A stretch of DNA of 64,000 bases, taken from NCBI GenBank assembly GCA_963788205.1, contig CAWBGG010000002.1:868001-932000 (forward strand). Reading direction: 5' to 3'. A program made the position numbers and the translations under genes. Below are positions 43,094 through 51,857 of the stretch, piece after piece. Under the pieces are notes generated by a model. It did no database searches. It saw only the letters and a list, made by a program, of their open reading frames with translations, and had not been told where the DNA came from. Every line of letters starts with the position of its first letter. Position 1 is the stretch's first letter. The DNA is from CAVVMA01 sp963788205. Its GTDB lineage: Bacteria > Desulfobacterota > Binatia > Binatales > Binataceae.

Positions 43094-44941
43094 ATGGCAA
43101 CACGAGCGGGTACTGCGCCGCTGCGCATCGTTCATTCGGCGCGGGCGGGGAAGGTCCTTAATTTCGCGGCGCGGGAGCTTGCCCAGGCGCTTCATGCGAT
43201 GGTGGGTGAGAAGGTCGTGCCGGAAAGCAGCCGCGAAATCGGCGCGAAGCGCTTGCAACTCGAAACCGGCCGGCCGGCGCGAATTCCATCGCCGCCGCTC
43301 ACCGGCGACAGTTTTGCGATCGCGCGTGCGGGCGAGACGATCACGCTCGACGGGGGCAGCGAGCGCGCGGTGCTGCACGCCGTCTATGACTTGCTCGAAC
43401 GATTGGGCACGCGCCACCCGGCTGGAGGCGAGGCGGATTTGCCGCGAATCGATCCGGCGATGCTGCGTGCGGTCGAGCCGCGCAAGGTCGAGCCCGCCTT
43501 TGCGCGGCGCGCGTTCGTGTCTGACATCATGACCTGGAACTATGCTTTTCCCGATCGCGAAGAGCAGCATCTGGCGCACGATCGGCGTTTCATCCCCTGG
43601 ATGGCGGCGCGGGGGATTAACGCATTCTCGTACATCCGCCACAGTATCGACACGCGGCTGCGGATCGATGAGCTGATGCCGCTCTATCGCGAGCGCGGGA
43701 TCGCCTCCGAATACGGCGGCCACGTGCTGCAATTACTACTGCCGCGCGAACGATTCGAGCGCGACCCCGATTTTTTCCCCGCCGACGCGGACGGCACCCG
43801 ATCGGCGCGCGGCAACCTGTGCGTCTCCAGCAAGGGTGCGCTGGAGCTGGTGCGCGCCAACGCGCTTGAATACATCCGCGATTATCCGGAAAACGAGCTG
43901 CTGCACATCTGGGGCGCCGACGTGATGGAGGGCGCGTGGTGCCGATGCGGTGAATGCAAGCGGCTGGCGCCGCAGCTCCAGTATATGAAGGTCGTCAACG
44001 AGATCGCCCGCGCGCTCGAAAGCGGCCCGCCGGTTGCATATCTGGCTTATCACGATACGCTCGAACCCGACCGGGCGCTCAAGCCCGAGCCCAACGTCTG
44101 GTTCGAATGGGCGCCGCGCGAGCGATGCTACAGCCATGCGATTGACGATCCGGCGTGCGAGACCAATCCCCGCTACTTCGAGTCGCTCAAGCGCTACGTC
44201 GAGTTGTTTCAGGGCCGCGGCCATATCTTCGAGTATTATCAGGACTCGATTCTGTTCGGCGGGCTGGGATTTGGGACGCCCTCGATCATCGCGCGCGATA
44301 TGCGGGCCTACCGGGCGTTGGGCTTGACGAGCATCTCGTCGTTGACCTTCGGCGCGTTCAGCGTGCTGGCCTATCCGGTCAACCTTGATGCGTTCGTGCG
44401 CGGCACGCGCGACGTAAATTTCGATCCCGCCGCGACGCTCGCCGATACCGCCGCGCAGCGCCATCCGGCGTGCGGCGCCGAGATGGCCGAGGCTTATCGG
44501 CTGATCGAGCGCGCGTCGGCAAAGGTGCTTACGTACGGCGACGTGATGCGCCCGCCGGCGGGCGCGGGGAAGGCCAAGGCGAAGCGCGCGGAGCTTGCCG
44601 AGGCGGCGTCGCTGATTCGCGGCGCATGCGAAGTCGCCGATCGAATCGTTCGCGAGACCGGCGCGCCGCTCGTGCGTGCCGAGCGCGAACTGTGGGATTA
44701 CGGCGTCGAGATTCTCGGCGCGATCGGCGACTATATCGACGCGCGCGCTGTGACAGGCGCGGAACGCGCCAAGAAGGGCGAGGCGGCGATTGCTCGCATC
44801 GACAAGGCGGCCGATCGTATGCGCGGCATCGAGCCGGAGATCAAAGGTACGTGGGGCGCGTACGACTTCGAATGGATTCGCGAGATCTGGCTCAACGCGC
44901 TGCGGCGCGGTCTCGAAGAGCCGGGCAAGGGGCAGCACTGA
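43094..44941 (+). CDS. DUF4838 protein, glycoside-hydrolase-67-like
   Basis: A 615-residue protein. Residues about 10-115 resemble the alpha-glucuronidase (GH67) N-terminal domain, including GGSERAVLHAVYDLLE. The following barrel-like region (about 130-440) has the DUF4838 pattern: GINAFSYIRHS, YGGHVLQLLLPRERF, SSKGALELVRANALEYI and LLHIWGADVMEGAWCRCGECKRL. The last 130 residues are helical and charged. It is probably a carbohydrate-active enzyme, but no catalytic pair can be assigned. There is no signal peptide. It abuts the acyl-CoA dehydrogenase (TGA then ATG). Confidence 0.75.
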   Translation: MATRAGTAPLRIVHSARAGKVLNFAARELAQALHAMVGEKVVPESSREIGAKRLQLETGRPARIPSPPLTGDSFAIARAGETITLDGGSERAVLHAVYDLLERLGTRHPAGGEADLPRIDPAMLRAVEPRKVEPAFARRAFVSDIMTWNYAFPDREEQHLAHDRRFIPWMAARGINAFSYIRHSIDTRLRIDELMPLYRERGIASEYGGHVLQLLLPRERFERDPDFFPADADGTRSARGNLCVSSKGALELVRANALEYIRDYPENELLHIWGADVMEGAWCRCGECKRLAPQLQYMKVVNEIARALESGPPVAYLAYHDTLEPDRALKPEPNVWFEWAPRERCYSHAIDDPACETNPRYFESLKRYVELFQGRGHIFEYYQDSILFGGLGFGTPSIIARDMRAYRALGLTSISSLTFGAFSVLAYPVNLDAFVRGTRDVNFDPAATLADTAAQRHPACGAEMAEAYRLIERASAKVLTYGDVMRPPAGAGKAKAKRAELAEAASLIRGACEVADRIVRETGAPLVRAERELWDYGVEILGAIGDYIDARAVTGAERAKKGEAAIARIDKAADRMRGIEPEIKGTWGAYDFEWIREIWLNALRRGLEEPGKGQH

Positions 44942-46105
44942 ATGAGCGAGGAAATCGGATTCGAGCTCACCCCTGAGCTCACGGCGCTGCGCGAGCAGGT
45001 CGGCAAGATCATCCGCGAGGAGATCATCCCGATCGAGCAGCGAATCGATCCCGACGCGCCCGAGATTCCGGAAGAAGATTACCGGCGGATCGCGCTCAAG
45101 ACGCAGGCGGCCGGGATGTGGTGCATGGGTTCGCCCAAGCAATACGGCGGCGGCGGGCTGGGCACCTTCGAGATGTGCGTGCTCACCGAGGAGATGTGCC
45201 AGCACCGGATGGGCCTCTACAATCCCGGCGCCGGCGTTTTCGGCCGCACGCCGCCGCCCGTGATCTGGGGCGGCAGCGAGGAGCAGATTCACAAGTACGC
45301 GGTCGGCACGCTGCGCAACGCCTGGCATACTTTCTTCGCGATCACCGAGCCGTCAGGCGGCTCCGATCCCGCCGGCGCGATTCAATGCCGCGCGATTCGC
45401 CAGGGCGACAATTACATCCTGAACGGCACCAAGATTTTCATCTCGCACGCGCATGAGGCGGAGTGGGGGGTGGTCTTCGCGCGCACCGATCCCGCCGCCG
45501 GACGCGGCGGAATCACCTGCTTCATTATCGAGAAGGGCACGCCCGGCTTTACGCCGCGGCCGTTCCGTACGATCCGGACCTCGGCGGTGCCCTGCGAAGT
45601 CGCGTTCGAGGATTGCGCGGTGCCAATCGCGCGGCGGCTAGGGCCGGAAGGGGGCGGCTTAAGCCTGTGCCTCGATCTTCTCACGCGGCTGCGCTTTCCC
45701 TACTCGGCGTGCAATGTCGGCGTGGGCGTGGCGGCGCTCAGGATGGCGATCGAGCACGCCAAGCGCCGCAGCACGTTCGGCGAGTTGCTGGCGCGCCGGC
45801 AGGCGATCCAATGGATGCTGGCCGATTCGGAGGTCGAATTGCGGGCCGCGCGATGGCTGGTGTGGGAGGGCGCATGGAAGGCCGACCGCAAGCAAGACGC
45901 CCGGATGGAAGCGTCGATCGCGAAGCTCTATTCGAGCGAAGTGCTGGGCCGCGTGATCGATCGCGCGGTGCAGATTCACGGCGGCTATGGAGTGAGCAAG
46001 GAGTTTCCGCTCGAACGATGGTATCGCGAGGCGAGGGTGCGCAGGATAGGGGAGGGCCCCTCAGAGGTCCATCGCATGGTGATCGCGCGCAATTTACTGA
46101 GGTGA
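44942..46105 (+). CDS. acyl-CoA dehydrogenase
   Basis: A 387-residue flavoprotein that inserts a trans double bond between C2 and C3 of an acyl-CoA. It has an N-terminal helical domain, the FAD/substrate motif ITEPSGGSDPAGAI, GTKIFISHA, and C-terminal QIHGGYGVSKEFPLERWYREARVRRIGEG. The catalytic-base region near RRIGEG is as expected for the family. It begins directly after the DUF4838 stop and is followed 3 bp later by a small antitoxin-like gene. With the two CoA-transferase-type genes it suggests oxidation of short or aromatic acyl-CoAs. Confidence 0.93.
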   Translation: MSEEIGFELTPELTALREQVGKIIREEIIPIEQRIDPDAPEIPEEDYRRIALKTQAAGMWCMGSPKQYGGGGLGTFEMCVLTEEMCQHRMGLYNPGAGVFGRTPPPVIWGGSEEQIHKYAVGTLRNAWHTFFAITEPSGGSDPAGAIQCRAIRQGDNYILNGTKIFISHAHEAEWGVVFARTDPAAGRGGITCFIIEKGTPGFTPRPFRTIRTSAVPCEVAFEDCAVPIARRLGPEGGGLSLCLDLLTRLRFPYSACNVGVGVAALRMAIEHAKRRSTFGELLARRQAIQWMLADSEVELRAARWLVWEGAWKADRKQDARMEASIAKLYSSEVLGRVIDRAVQIHGGYGVSKEFPLERWYREARVRRIGEGPSEVHRMVIARNLLR

Positions 46106-46108
46106 GAA

Positions 46109-46330
46109 ATGAAGGGCCAAACTGTAACGGTACGGCTCGATGACGACCTCCGGCGGCGACTCAAAGAAGTCTGCCGGTGCTCCGATCGGACCCGCAGCGA
46201 AATCGTGCGCGACGCGCTGAAACGCCATCTCGCGCTGCTTCGCTTCGAGCAGCTACGGCGACGAACGATGCCCTTCGCCGAGGCGCGCGGCTACCTGAGT
46301 GACGGGGACGTCTTCGACCAGGTCTCGTGA
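46109..46330 (+). CDS. orphan ribbon-helix-helix (CopG-type) antitoxin-like protein
   Basis: A 73-residue protein with a canonical ribbon-helix-helix N terminus (TVTVRLDDDLRRRLKEVCRC, then TRSEIVRDAL) and a C-terminal tail (MPFAEARGYLSDGDVFDQVS) of the kind that normally wraps a PIN-domain toxin. AGGTGAG overlaps the preceding stop codon and gives a strong ribosome site. No toxin follows: the next gene, 5 bp on, is a CoA-transferase. It could be an orphan antitoxin or a small regulator of the acyl-CoA operon. Confidence 0.75.
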   Translation: MKGQTVTVRLDDDLRRRLKEVCRCSDRTRSEIVRDALKRHLALLRFEQLRRRTMPFAEARGYLSDGDVFDQVS

Positions 46331-46334
46331 CCGT

Positions 46335-47526
46335 ATGAGCCTACCACTGGAAGGAATCCGCGTGATCGATTTGGGGCAGATCTACGCGGTGCCGTACTGC
46401 ACGTTGCAACTGGCTTACATGGGCGCCGACGTGATCAAGGTTGAGCCGCCTGGGGCGGGCGAGTTTCTGCGCCGCCCCGAAGTGTCGCGCGGCGGCGTGG
46501 GCTACTCCTTTTTGATGCTGAATGCGAACAAGAGGTCGGTGACGCTCAACTTGAAGGATGCGCGCGGCCGCGACATTTTGCTGCGGCTGCTCGAAAGCGC
46601 CGACGTCCTGGCCGAAAACTACCTGGGCGGCGTGATGGAATCGCTCGGCTTGGGCTACGAGCAGCTCGCGCCGCGATTTCCCAGACTGATTTACGCCAGT
46701 GGCAAGGGCTACGGGCTCGGCAGCCGATGGGAGCGGCTGGGCGCGATGGACGTGACCGTGCAGGCGTCGTCGGGATTCATCAGCGTAACCGGTTTCGCCG
46801 ATCGCGAGGGCGTGAAGACGCCCACGACCTTTATCGATATGGGTACCGGCAGCCATCTGGTGAGCGCGATCCTGGCGGCGCTGATCCAGCGCGGGCGTAC
46901 GGGCCGCGGCCAGCGCGTCGAGGTCGCGATGCTCGACGTATGCGTGCCCGCGATGACTACGCTGATCGCGCAAGTCCTGGACGGGCGCAGGTTCCATCGG
47001 ATGGGCAATCGGCATTGGGGCGCGGTCCCCTGCAACGTCTATCCCGCGGCGGACGGCGGCGAGCTGATGATCTTCTGCCTGACCGAGGAGCATTGGCAAT
47101 CATGCGCGAAGCTGATGGGCCGCGAAGACGCTGATTGCCGACCCGCGCTACAAAAGTCACGGCAGCCGGATGCGGATCGCCGACGAAGTCGACGGGTTGG
47201 TCGGCGCATGGACGCGGACGATCGCGCGCGACGCGCTGATCGACATCCTGATCGCTGAGGGGGTTCCCTGCGCGCCGGTGCGAACCACCGAGGAGATAAT
47301 CGACGACCCGGACGTCGCGAGCCGTGCGATGTTGATCGATAGCGACTTCCCTACGCGCGGTCCGGTGCGCGTGCTCGGCTCGCCGCTCAAGCTCTCGGAC
47401 GCGCCCTTTGATGCCGCCGACGTACGACGCGCGCCGGCGCTCGGCGAGCATAACGCAGCGGTGTTCGCGGAGGTCGGTATCGATGCCGCCGCACTGGAGC
47501 GGCTCAAGAGCGACGGAGTAGTCTAG
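46335..47526 (+). pseudogene. class III CoA-transferase (CaiB/BaiF), frameshifted
   Basis: The frame from ATG 46335 encodes a family III N terminus (GIRVIDLGQIYAVPYCTLQL, ADVIKVEPPGAGEF) to about residue 264. It then turns into arginine-rich noise and stops at 47258. The real continuation (ADPRY, MRIADEVDGLVGAW, GVPCAPVRTTEEIIDDP) is in another frame and ends at 47526. The switch is at 47127-47131, where one extra G lies between GAC and CTG. Removing it gives 396 residues, a normal length. It is in a run with an acyl-CoA dehydrogenase. Sequencing error is possible. Confidence 0.8.
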
Positions 47527-47538
47527 TCGGGTCCCAAC

Positions 47539-48360
47539 TTGAAACCTGAAAGCAAATTCATCGCGGTCAACGGGCTGCGGTTGCATTACCTGGACTTCGG
47601 CGGGGCGGGCAAGCCCACGCTGCTGTGCCTTCACGGGCTCAACGGCAACGCGCACGCCTTCGATCATATTGCGTGGAACCTGGCGACCAGCCATCACGTG
47701 CTCGCACTCGATCTGCGCGGGCATGGCGACAGCTAATGGGCGCCGGACTACTCCGTGCCGAGCCACTTTAGCGATGTCACTGCCTTCCTGGACGTACTGC
47801 GAATCGAGAGGCTGAGCGTGATCGGCAGCTCGCTGGGTGGCCTGCTCGCGATGATTCTTGCGAACCAGCCGGATCGGGTCGAGAAACTGGTGCTCAACGA
47901 CAGCGCGCCCGAGCTCAACCCCGAAGGTATGCGCACTGCCGCGCAACGGCCAAGCCTGACCGGCCTTCAATTCGACACGATCGCCGATGCAGTCGAGCAT
48001 TACTGCCGGTCGTATCCTCCGGCCGCCAGATTATCGAAGCCGATCATCACCGAGCTGGTTGAGAACTCGGTGCGATCGACGGGTGGACGACTGGAGTGGA
48101 AGACTGACCCGGCGGTGAACACGATCCTTGCGGGCGGGTCCGACGTCCCACCGCCGCTGTGGGGTCTGTACGAGCGAATCAGGGCGCGCGTGATGGTCGT
48201 GCGGGGCGCGCAGAGCGACATCGTAACGCCGCAGACGGTCGCGAAAATGTGCAGCATCCTGCCCGGCACGTAGGCTTTGGAGGTGCCTGGAGTCGGACAT
48301 ACGCCGTGGCTGTCTGAACCGGGGGTGCTCCCGGCGATTGAGAAATTCCTTCGCTCTTAA
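47539..48360 (+). pseudogene. alpha/beta hydrolase with two in-frame stop codons
   Basis: One reading frame from a TTG at 47539 to TAA at 48360 encodes a complete alpha/beta hydrolase: GLRLHYLDFGG, LDLRGHGDS, nucleophile elbow IGSSLGGLL, and GVGHTPWL with the catalytic His. TAA (47734-47736) interrupts it after GHGDS, and TAG (48271-48273) just before the catalytic His. Both sides of each stop are in frame, so these are substitutions rather than indels; GAA to TAA and GAG to TAG would fit. A fragment restarting at 47755 would lack the N terminus. Confidence 0.8.
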
Positions 48361-48373
48361 AAGGCTGCGCCGC

Positions 48374-49018
48374 ATGGCGCCACTGGTGAGAGCGGTGGCC
48401 GCGGCTTCCCTCGCGGGCGCGATCGGCTGTGCGGCGCCCGCGGCGCCTCCTGCGCCGGCGATCGCGATTGGCCCGCAGACCCGCGCGGTCTATCTGGCCC
48501 CTTCGGGCGCGGATTACGATCTGATCACTCCCGACGGCATCCACGTCAAGACCAACGGCCAGTATCATGGCGACGCGGAGCAGAAAGCCGCCGCCGCGGT
48601 TATCGATCGCTACTGGCACGACGTGCGCGCGTGCGCGATCAAAGTCATCCCGCCGTCCGACGCGCAATTGCGCGACCGGCTGATGCCCGAATTTCCGCTC
48701 CATCTTTCGATTGAGATCGCCAACGACTGGCAGATCGTTGAAGGCCCGGTAACCCATCGCCGCCAGCAGGCCTTCCCGTCGCTGGCGAGGCCGGGCGCAT
48801 GGTCCACGGCGAGCCGCGAAGAAGACGCGCTTTACGTCAAGGTGGTGCCCGAGCTCAACGGGCTGCCGCGGCAGATGGCGGGTGAATTGAATCTGTGGCT
48901 GGGCGGCAATACCAATAACCTTCCTACCGAACTCTCGAACGTCTGCGCCGGTCTGCCCTGCTATAGATTTGGCTATGACAACTCGCCTTCGCAGTCGTGG
49001 ACGGACTGCCGCGACTGA
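48374..49018 (+). CDS. predicted lipoprotein of unknown function
   Basis: A 214-residue protein with a signal peptide ending in a lipobox-like AIGC, so probably lipid-anchored. The mature part begins with Ala/Pro-rich sequence and contains AAAAVIDRYWHDVRACA and WSTASREEDALYVKVVPEL; late Cys residues (NVCAGLPCYR) may form a disulfide. I recognise no family. ATG at 48374 is preferred; an in-frame TTG at 48338 would overlap the broken hydrolase. It precedes the P-loop ATPase by 115 bp. Confidence 0.6.
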   Translation: MAPLVRAVAAASLAGAIGCAAPAAPPAPAIAIGPQTRAVYLAPSGADYDLITPDGIHVKTNGQYHGDAEQKAAAAVIDRYWHDVRACAIKVIPPSDAQLRDRLMPEFPLHLSIEIANDWQIVEGPVTHRRQQAFPSLARPGAWSTASREEDALYVKVVPELNGLPRQMAGELNLWLGGNTNNLPTELSNVCAGLPCYRFGYDNSPSQSWTDCRD

Positions 49019-49133
49019 CCAGGGTTTACTTCGCGATGCTGACTCCCGGTATCGAATTGTCGGCGTCCGTCCACCGGGAGTGTCGGCACCTCGACTGGCG
49101 CAGAACCTGCCATAACTGGTAAAAACGGGTTAG

Positions 49134-51527
49134 ATGAGTACGCAAAGTGGGGAACCTCTACCGTCGGTTTCAGAGCTCGTCGAGCTCGGGCCCGCGGTAG
49201 TCGATCGGATCGCGCTTGCGGCGCGGCCCGGCCTTGAGACCGTCGCGTACTACGTGCTCACCCGCGCCGCCGAGCGCGCCTGGCAAGCTATCGAGCATCA
49301 CCTGAACGAGCCCCGCGGCGGCGTGTTCTGGATCGGCGGCCCATCCGGATCGGGCAAGACCCACTTTCTGAACTATTTGCTCGCGCTCGATCGCAGCGCA
49401 GGCTCGCCGGCGGGCGCGCGGCGCTTGAGCGTCGGCCTGGAGGCGGGCAAGGACCTGGAGGCGCGCTTGCTCGAAGCGATCGCGCGCGGACTCGCGCTGA
49501 CGGCTCGCGACACTGCGCTATGGCGGCGGATGCGCGGCGCTGACGCGTTGCCGCTCGCGCTGGATCACGCTCGCCGCCAGGGAACCCAGACCATAACGGT
49601 CGCGGTCGATTTCGGTGCGGCCCAATCCGATACCGGCGTGGAATATTTCGCCGCGTTGGCGCGCGCGTCCGAGTCGGTCAAGCAGCCCGGATTGATCGTG
49701 ATCGCGGCGGGGCGGGGCGAGGCTGCCGGTTCGGCGGCCAAATTCGAAGTCGCGCCGGCTGACGCCGACGAGCTGGCCGCGGCCGCGATCGGCAGGGCGC
49801 GCCGCCTGAAACCAGAGGCGAAACGGGCCATAGCTGAATTCTATCGCGCGGTCGATACCGGCGCTTTTGAAGCCGGCGCGATCTTCCCGTTCCATCCGTT
49901 CAGTGTCGAAGTGCTGCGCGCACTCGCCAACCCGCCCGGTACGATCGCGGAGCTGGCGCGCCTGGTCCGCGCCGCGCTCGCGCCCGGCGGTGAAATTCGC
50001 GAGCTCCAATATCGTTGCCTGCTCGCACCGGCGGACCTGTTGGCCTGTACGGCGGTCCGCGCGCGGGCCGACGCTCGCCTGGGAGAGTCCGGACGCGCCG
50101 CGCTCGAGTCCGCGCGACAGGGGGCGGCGGAACTCGAAGATCGCAGCCTTGCGCTCCGGATCGTAGACACGCTGGCGCTGGCGTATATCGCCGACGGTTC
50201 GCAGCGTTTGAGCGTGGCCCAACTCCAGGCGCTGATGCCGGCCCATCGGAGCGGGATGCTGGCGCCGGCCAAAACGGCAACGCGAATCGGCGCGACGCTG
50301 ACGCTGCTCGCGCAACGGACCAACGGCATAATCCGGTTCGAGTTGGGCAGCTTGCGCTTTGATCCTCGCAGTGCCGGCGCGCCGGAGGTAACCGCGTTCA
50401 ACGCGGTCTTGCCGCTGATCCGGCGCTTCGATCCTTCGATTACACCGGCCCAGGAGTTGCCCGAGCTCAAGGCCAAGCTCAAGCGGCTGGGCGACGCGAT
50501 GGCCAACGCACTGGAGGCCGCGCGCCGCACGACAGAGATTCTGGGGCCGGTGCTTGCGGGGCCCGACGGCGCTTTGTCCCAGCGTCAGAGCGTACTGCCG
50601 AACTACATGGCGCTGGCGCTGGCCGGTCCTGCGGAGCTGCTCGAAACGGCTGCCGATTCCGGCCGGCGCGACGAGGCCCTCCAGACCGTAACCGCATACG
50701 AGGCGCTCGCCGCCGCCGCCGCGGCTGCGCCGCGAGTGTGGGCGATGCGCGACTACCTCCAGGCGACCGGGCTGCGATGGAACTACGGGGAGGATAGCCG
50801 CAAGGACAAAAAGATCGCCGCGCTCGAAAGTGAATGCCAGTTGCTCGCCAGCCAGTTGACGCCGGCCGTGTTGCTGGACGAAAACCGCAACCTCGAGGCC
50901 TTGCAGGCGCGTTTCCAGCAATTGCGATGGAGCTACGTTCAGGAGTATCGCGCGGCCCACGATGAGTGGCGCGAGGAGATGCGCCAGCTCGCCGCGATCG
51001 CAAAGGACGCGCGTGATTACCTGGCCGCCTCGCGCCGCCTGAGCGCGATCGCGGCGCTCGGCACGCTCGAGGTCAACGGATTGGAGGCGGCGCTGAAGGA
51101 GCTGGAGGGTAGGGTGGTTCCGTGTGACTTCTCCGGGCCGCTGGCGCCCGAGGTCAGTCCGCGCTGCCCCGGATGCGCCTTCGTGCTCGGCACGCCGTCG
51201 CCGCGCGCCGAATTGACGCGCCTGTTCGAGCGTATCAAGGAGGCGCTGGGGCGACAGCTCGATGCGCTCTCGCAGACGGTGATCGCGCGCCTGATACGCG
51301 CGAACGATCGCGCGGGCCGAACCAAGGGCTTACTGGAGATCATCCAGGCCGCGCAGACCGACAAACTGGTCCGCCTGCTCGACGACGATCTGGCGGCCTA
51401 CGTGGCGCGCCTGATCGAGGAGCAGCCGGCGGAGGCCGAGCAAGCGCCGAAAAGCGTTGCGGCGCGGCGCGTCTTCCGCCGCCGCGCCGCGCATCCCAAG
51501 ACCGGGCCCTCGAAGCTCAGGCCCTGA
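49134..51527 (+). CDS. large P-loop ATPase resembling BrxC/PglY/DUF6079 proteins, stand-alone
   Basis: A 797-residue protein. The Walker A is GGPSGSGKTHF, preceded by VFWI as in BREX BrxC/PglY-type ATPases. The Walker B region VAVDFGA has Asp but not the usual Glu. An IFPFHPFSVEVLRAL segment matches the YPFHP box of that group. The middle (about 430-650) is helical with coiled-coil character. A C-terminal zinc-type patch (PRCPGCAFVLG) is followed by a helical tail. Relatives are about 1,200 residues and sit with methylases and phosphatases; none is here. Family assignment is by motif, and function is unknown. Confidence 0.6.
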   Translation: MSTQSGEPLPSVSELVELGPAVVDRIALAARPGLETVAYYVLTRAAERAWQAIEHHLNEPRGGVFWIGGPSGSGKTHFLNYLLALDRSAGSPAGARRLSVGLEAGKDLEARLLEAIARGLALTARDTALWRRMRGADALPLALDHARRQGTQTITVAVDFGAAQSDTGVEYFAALARASESVKQPGLIVIAAGRGEAAGSAAKFEVAPADADELAAAAIGRARRLKPEAKRAIAEFYRAVDTGAFEAGAIFPFHPFSVEVLRALANPPGTIAELARLVRAALAPGGEIRELQYRCLLAPADLLACTAVRARADARLGESGRAALESARQGAAELEDRSLALRIVDTLALAYIADGSQRLSVAQLQALMPAHRSGMLAPAKTATRIGATLTLLAQRTNGIIRFELGSLRFDPRSAGAPEVTAFNAVLPLIRRFDPSITPAQELPELKAKLKRLGDAMANALEAARRTTEILGPVLAGPDGALSQRQSVLPNYMALALAGPAELLETAADSGRRDEALQTVTAYEALAAAAAAAPRVWAMRDYLQATGLRWNYGEDSRKDKKIAALESECQLLASQLTPAVLLDENRNLEALQARFQQLRWSYVQEYRAAHDEWREEMRQLAAIAKDARDYLAASRRLSAIAALGTLEVNGLEAALKELEGRVVPCDFSGPLAPEVSPRCPGCAFVLGTPSPRAELTRLFERIKEALGRQLDALSQTVIARLIRANDRAGRTKGLLEIIQAAQTDKLVRLLDDDLAAYVARLIEEQPAEAEQAPKSVAARRVFRRRAAHPKTGPSKLRP

Positions 51528-51554
51528 TCCCGCGCGCCTCGGCCGAGCGCCGGC

Positions 51555-51839
51555 ACTGGTTCAGTTTAAGGTTGATCGGGTCTCGCTACGGCGGGAAACT
51601 CTCTGTCCCCTCTCCCACAGGCTGGGAGCGGGCGAGGGTGAGGGTCATACAGAAAGTAGCATGCGGCCGGGACTCTGCCTGTGGGTGCCCTCACCCGCGC
51701 GTCGCGAAAAGCGATGCGGATGAGGAGCGATTCGGATCGCGCCGCTTGCCCTCCCTTTGAGGCTCAGGGCATGCTCCCGCGACATCGCGGGCGAGGGCCC
51801 AGAACGGCCGGAGCGCTGAATTAATCAAACTGAACCAGT
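51555..51839. repeat. 285-bp MITE-like element with 13-bp terminal inverted repeats
   Basis: ACTGGTTCAGTTT (51555-51567) is the exact complement of 51827-51839, and a GAGCGCCGGC/GCGCCGGCGCT sequence lies just outside both arms. The interior contains CCCTCTCCC-type palindromic DNA like that at 36.2 and 56.3 kb. It fills the 330-bp gap between the convergent ATPase and DsbA-like genes. No gene is supported inside. Confidence 0.7.
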
Positions 51840-51857
51840 ACCCGCTGCGCGCCGGCG

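Noticed and set aside
43736..45328. 530-codon minus-strand frame opposite the DUF4838 and acyl-CoA dehydrogenase genes
   Set aside because: Spans two real genes and their junction; no motifs.
47734..48273. Stop-codon reassignment or readthrough in the alpha/beta hydrolase
   Set aside because: Both TAA and TAG are used as ordinary stops by intact neighbouring genes, and no selenocysteine or pyrrolysine context exists.
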